Shown here in pieces: positions 6,249 through 8,724 of a stretch of 8,724 nt of DNA. The notes under the pieces are model-generated. The model was not told where the DNA came from. It worked only from the letters and a program-made list of their open reading frames with translations, and ran no database searches. The DNA comes from an uncultured Faecalibacterium sp. (GTDB lineage: Bacteria > Bacillota > Clostridia > Oscillospirales > Ruminococcaceae): the NCBI GenBank assembly GCA_902463905.1, contig CABQHF010000084.1, positions 1 through 8,724 on the forward strand. Direction: 5' to 3'. The number at the start of each line of letters is the position of its first letter. The stretch's first letter is position 1. A program made the position numbers and the translations under genes.

Positions 6249-6977
6249 TTATTTCAGCTCGGCCAGGATGGTCTGGCGCACGGCTTCCGGCAGCTGCTTC
6301 TGCTCGGCCTTGCTCATGCCGGCGGTCTGGATGGGCGGCAGGATGGAAATGTGTACCCGGCCGGGATGGCAGCGGTTGCCGCCGGCCTCAAACAGGGCGC
6401 GGGCACCGGTTATGGCCACCGGCACCACCGGGGCGCCGGTCTTGACCGCGATGCGGAACGCGCCGTTCTTGAACTCGCCGGCGCCGCCCTCTTCGCCCTT
6501 GTAGCGGGTGCCCTCCGGGAAGATGACGAAGCTGCGGCCGCTCTCCACGATGGCGGTGGCGTCGTTCAACGCGCGCACCGAGGCGCGCAGGTCGTCGCGC
6601 TGCACGAACACGCAGCCCAGCAGCTTCATCCAGCGGTTCAGCAGGGGGATCTTTTCCAGCTCCTCCTTGGCCAGAATGCCATGGGGCTTATCCAGGCTGG
6701 CCAGCAGCAGGGGGATGTCGTAGTAGCTGCGGTGGTTGCCCACGAATACGCAGGGGGTGTCCTTCGGGATGTTCTCCAGCCCCTCCACGGTCAGGGTGAC
6801 GCCGGTCACCTTCAGGATGCCGCGGCTCCAGCGGGGGATGTGCCGGTCCACCAGGCGCTCCACCGTCTCGGTGTCGCCGGCGGCCAGGGCCCGCTCGCCC
6901 CGGCGCAGGGTGCCGTAGTGTACGATCATGTAGCCGAACAGATACAGAAACATCGCAATGGTGCGAAAAATACTCAT
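6249..6977 (-). CDS. plsC: 1-acyl-sn-glycerol-3-phosphate acyltransferase (PlsC family)
   Basis: A 242-residue lysophosphatidate acyltransferase. The family moves an acyl group (from acyl-ACP or acyl-CoA) to the sn-2 position of lysophosphatidic acid to make phosphatidic acid at the inner membrane surface. The four acyltransferase motifs are in order: NHRSYYD (81-87, the catalytic H-x4-D with His82 and Asp87), the substrate-binding stretch around KIPLLNRWMKLLGCVFVQRDD (ending near 129), FPEGTR (153-158) and VPVAITG (185-191). The N-terminal segment (about 3-23) is hydrophobic and could dip into the membrane. Length is typical. A strong AAGGAGG lies just before the ATG. It is first in an operon with the membrane protein and the small basic protein. 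Exact acyl donor and positional preference cannot be read from the sequence. Confidence 0.92.
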   Translation of the reverse strand: MSIFRTIAMFLYLFGYMIVHYGTLRRGERALAAGDTETVERLVDRHIPRWSRGILKVTGVTLTVEGLENIPKDTPCVFVGNHRSYYDIPLLLASLDKPHGILAKEELEKIPLLNRWMKLLGCVFVQRDDLRASVRALNDATAIVESGRSFVIFPEGTRYKGEEGGAGEFKNGAFRIAVKTGAPVVPVAITGARALFEAGGNRCHPGRVHISILPPIQTAGMSKAEQKQLPEAVRQTILAELK

Positions 6978-6992
6978 AAATTCTCCTCCTTA

Positions 6993-7008
6993 TGGCATGG
7001 GGATGCCA
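6993..7008 (-). other. Small hairpin at the 5' end of the plsC leader
   Basis: TGGCAT and ATGCCA form a perfect 6-bp stem around a GGGG/CCCC loop. On the minus strand it falls at or just after the predicted transcription start (near 7007) and directly before the AAGGAGG site. It could act as a 5' stabilising stem or influence ribosome access. It is short, so chance cannot be excluded. Confidence 0.35.
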
Positions 7009-7013
7009 GAGCC

Positions 7014-7022
7014 ATTGTAACA
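7014..7022 (-). promoter_or_regulatory. Extended -10 promoter of plsC
   Basis: The minus strand reads TGTTACAAT here: a TACAAT -10 box with the TGn extension. The -35 position (about 7037-7042, TCCCTT) is poor, which fits an extended -10 promoter. It would give a leader of about 30 nt before the plsC ATG at 6977. An A/T-rich tract (7032-7063) lies upstream and could serve as an UP-type element. Confidence 0.6.
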
Positions 7023-7080
7023 TACTTTTGCAGAAAAAGGGAGAAAAAATACTTTTTTTACAATTGGGTGGCCTGTACCC

Positions 7081-7121
7081 TTGCAAAATTGACAAAATCC
7101 GGGTATATTTATATCTATAAA
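7081..7121 (+). promoter_or_regulatory. Probable promoter of the YesL-like gene
   Basis: Two overlapping arrangements fit. One pairs TTGCAA (7081-7086) with TATATT (7104-7109) at 17 bp; the other pairs the perfect TTGACA (7089-7094) with the weaker TATCTA (7112-7117), also at 17 bp. Either gives a leader of roughly 70-80 nt before the ATG at 7198. The divergent plsC promoter is less than 70 bp away, so the two operons share this intergenic region. Confidence 0.5.
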
Positions 7122-7197
7122 GCCAGCACAATGGCGCTTTCCGGCTGCGGCGGCCTGCTGCGGAACGGAAAGGAAAGAATGAGGTAACCACAGCATT

Positions 7198-8049
7198 ATG
7201 GGTCTGTTTCCTTCTGCAAATGACTTCAAGGCGGGCAAGGGCGTAGAAAAGGACGCCCCCCGCAAGACCGGCGTCCGCCGCTTCTTTGAGCTGGTGGGCC
7301 GCGATATGAACGGTATGTTCCTGGCAAACCTGCTCACCTGTCTGGGCTTCGTTCCGGTGATCAGCCTGGTGTACATCGGCTTTCTGATGAACAACCTGCC
7401 GGTCATGCTGGTCAGCGCCGCCGTGGGCGGCATCCTGGCCGGGCCGGTGCTGGCCGGTATGTACGACACCGTGCTGCGCGCCCTGCGCGACGAGGCTGGC
7501 TACTGGTGGGTGACCTACCGCAAGGCCTTCAAGCGCAACTTCAAGGCCAGCATCCTGCCGGGTGTGCTGTACTGCGTGGTGGTCACGCTGCAGATCTTCT
7601 TAGTCTATTTCTGCTTCAATATGCTGTACCACAGCACCAATGTGGGCCTGCCCCTGTGGGTGGCCACGGTGCTGAACCTGGTGTTGTTCCAGATGCTGTT
7701 CGCCTACATGTGGCCCCAGATCGTGCTGCTGGATCAGCCCCTGGGCCAGACGCTGAAGAACAGCGTCAACTGCATGATCGCCTTCCTGCCCCACGCACTG
7801 GCTGCGTCCATCGTGCAGATCCTGTTCTGGGGCGTGGTGATCCTGTGCATGCCGCTGGGCCTGCTGCTCATGATCGTGTTCGGCTTCTGGTTCGTCACCG
7901 AGGTGTCCTGCCAGATTGTGTACGGCGACCTTGACCGGGTGTTCCACATCGAGGAGAGCATCCGCAAGATGAAGGATGCCGAGCTGGAGGCAGCCCTCAG
8001 GGAGGACTACGCCGGCTCCGACGACGACACGGACGATACGGACGAATGA
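7198..8049 (+). CDS. YesL/DUF624-like multi-pass membrane protein
   Basis: A 283-residue integral membrane protein. Hydrophobic segments fall at about 41-64, 68-89, 118-141, 149-173 and 188-235 (the last long enough for two spans), which suggests five or six helices. The stretch GPVLAGMYDTVLRALRDE (82-99) followed by FKRNFKASILPG is the pattern I associate with the YesL (DUF624) family, often found near carbohydrate ABC transporter genes in Firmicutes; its biochemical role is not established. Here no transporter is next to it. The C-terminus is very acidic (SDDDTDDTDE, last 10 residues) and probably cytoplasmic. The N-terminal 35 residues are basic and have no signal peptide. GAGGT (7181-7185) stands 12 bp before the ATG at 7198, somewhat far, and no better in-frame start was seen. 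Family assignment is moderately sure, function unknown. Confidence 0.8.
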   Translation: MGLFPSANDFKAGKGVEKDAPRKTGVRRFFELVGRDMNGMFLANLLTCLGFVPVISLVYIGFLMNNLPVMLVSAAVGGILAGPVLAGMYDTVLRALRDEAGYWWVTYRKAFKRNFKASILPGVLYCVVVTLQIFLVYFCFNMLYHSTNVGLPLWVATVLNLVLFQMLFAYMWPQIVLLDQPLGQTLKNSVNCMIAFLPHALAASIVQILFWGVVILCMPLGLLLMIVFGFWFVTEVSCQIVYGDLDRVFHIEESIRKMKDAELEAALREDYAGSDDDTDDTDE

Positions 8050-8085
8050 CTCCGCTGTGCCGGATGCAGAAAGGAGAATGGCCGG

Positions 8086-8724
8086 ATGATGGAACAACGC
8101 AACAATCTGGTCCTGCAGGGCACGGAGACCTTTTCCCGCGGGCAGCTGGATAACCTTGCGCTGGAAAACGGCAGCCTTGTGCTGGACAGCGTGGCCGGCC
8201 GCAGCCTGCAGTACGGCAGCTACACCACCCCGGAGTTTGCCATGCCGGCGTTCTGCAACCTGAGCGTGAGCTGGAACGCCAGCGCCCCCCACAACACCAT
8301 GGTGGAGGTGCGGTGCCGGGTGTATGTCGGCAACGCATGGACCGGCTGGATGAGCTTTGGCAAGTGGGCACCGGATTACCCCCGGTGCAGTACCCACGCC
8401 CAGAGCGAGGACGGCATGATCTTCCTGATGGGGGACACCGTCACGGTGGCCACCCCCGGCGGCGGCACCGGTGTGCAGCTGCAGGTGAACCTCTCCACCA
8501 ACGATGACAAAGTGACCCCGGCGGTGCGGCTGCTGGCGGTGGCGGTGCGCCCCCTTACCTGGGAAAAGCACAACGGCCACCCGCTGAACCGGCGGCTCTA
8601 CCTGCCGGAATACTGCCTGAACGCCCATGACCCCAGCTTTGGCCGGGAGATGGACCTGCCGCTGATCATGGCGGCCCTGATGAACCGCTGGGGCGAGGAT
8701 ATCCTGCCCGAAGAGGTGGCCTAT
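8086..8724 (+). CDS. C39-like peptidase family protein, N-terminal part (runs off the window)
   Basis: The frame is open from 8086 to the window edge, giving 213 residues of a longer protein. Residues about 1-160 look like a beta-rich domain with SVSWNASAPHNTMVEVRCRV (60-79), AWTGWMSFGKW and a later VTPAVRLLAVAVRP. This layout recalls Firmicutes proteins with a C39-like peptidase domain after a beta domain, where the peptidase begins near a VPxxSQ motif. Here the matching part is LYLPEYCLNAHDP (171-183) and REMDLPLIMAAL (187-198), then RWGEDILPEEVAY. The positions of the oxyanion Gln and catalytic Cys would be Leu178 and Asp190, so the domain may be inactive. There is no signal peptide, so it appears cytoplasmic. 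AAAGGAG (8070-8076) is 9 bp before the ATG at 8086; the gap to the YesL-like gene is 36 bp, so the two are probably co-transcribed. The family call is from memory of the pattern. Confidence 0.7.
   Translation, partial: MMEQRNNLVLQGTETFSRGQLDNLALENGSLVLDSVAGRSLQYGSYTTPEFAMPAFCNLSVSWNASAPHNTMVEVRCRVYVGNAWTGWMSFGKWAPDYPRCSTHAQSEDGMIFLMGDTVTVATPGGGTGVQLQVNLSTNDDKVTPAVRLLAVAVRPLTWEKHNGHPLNRRLYLPEYCLNAHDPSFGREMDLPLIMAALMNRWGEDILPEEVAY

Noticed and set aside
5358..7187. A 609-codon plus-strand open frame covering the plsC operon
   Set aside because: It is an antisense shadow: it crosses three minus-strand genes with clear ribosome sites and a terminator, and its composition is low-complexity Gly/Val/His/Gln.
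8078..8089. ATG at 8078 as the start of the last gene
   Set aside because: It reads ATG GCC GGA TGA, so it stops after three codons; the ATG at 8086 opens the long frame.
7600..8628. A 342-codon minus-strand open frame opposite the YesL-like and C39-like genes
   Set aside because: Same antisense composition, no ribosome site, and it spans two plus-strand genes with good starts and family-like features.

Overview
The window looks like chromosomal DNA from a GC-rich, low-motility gut Clostridia relative of the Oscillospiraceae/Ruminococcaceae (Faecalibacterium, Gemmiger or Subdoligranulum type). This is an inference from high GC with strong G/C third-position bias, AGGAGG-type ribosome binding sites before nearly every gene, the clostridial style of the Aro proteins, and a palindromic repeat built from CTCTCCC/GGGAGAG arms of a kind I associate with such genomes. 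No phage, plasmid, transposase, CRISPR, tRNA or rRNA feature was seen.

Region 1 (1-123) is a roughly 123-bp palindromic repeat with 10-bp perfect terminal inverted repeats and four internal hairpins. It sits six bases past the last gene of the following operon.

Region 2 (130-5172, minus strand) is a compact five-gene aromatic amino acid operon transcribed right to left: pheA (chorismate mutase-prephenate dehydratase-ACT), aroB (3-dehydroquinate synthase), aroC (chorismate synthase), an aroE-aroK fusion (shikimate dehydrogenase plus shikimate kinase) and an aroQ-type dehydroquinase homologue. All junctions overlap or are 1-4 bp apart, which suggests translational coupling. An extended -10 promoter is visible just upstream of the real pheA start. 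Together the genes cover most steps from DAHP to chorismate and on to phenylpyruvate; DAHP synthase and EPSP synthase (aroA) are not here. The surprise is that the aroQ product aligns without gaps to canonical type II dehydroquinases yet lacks the catalytic Tyr, its partner Arg and the general-acid His.

Region 3 (5231-7019, minus strand) is a second operon: plsC-like acyltransferase, a single-pass membrane protein of unknown function with an EF-hand-like loop, and a previously easy-to-miss 57-residue basic protein. It closes with a rho-independent terminator at 5228-5286 and starts from an extended -10 promoter.

Region 4 (7081-8724, plus strand) is divergent from plsC. It has a YesL/DUF624-like multi-pass membrane protein, followed by the first 213 codons of a protein resembling C39-like peptidases, in which the positions of the catalytic Cys and oxyanion Gln appear to be substituted. 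The latter runs off the window edge.

The best candidates for something undescribed are the apparently active-site-less AroQ in an otherwise intact shikimate operon, the C39-like probable pseudo-enzyme, and the small basic protein coupled to the membrane protein gene.
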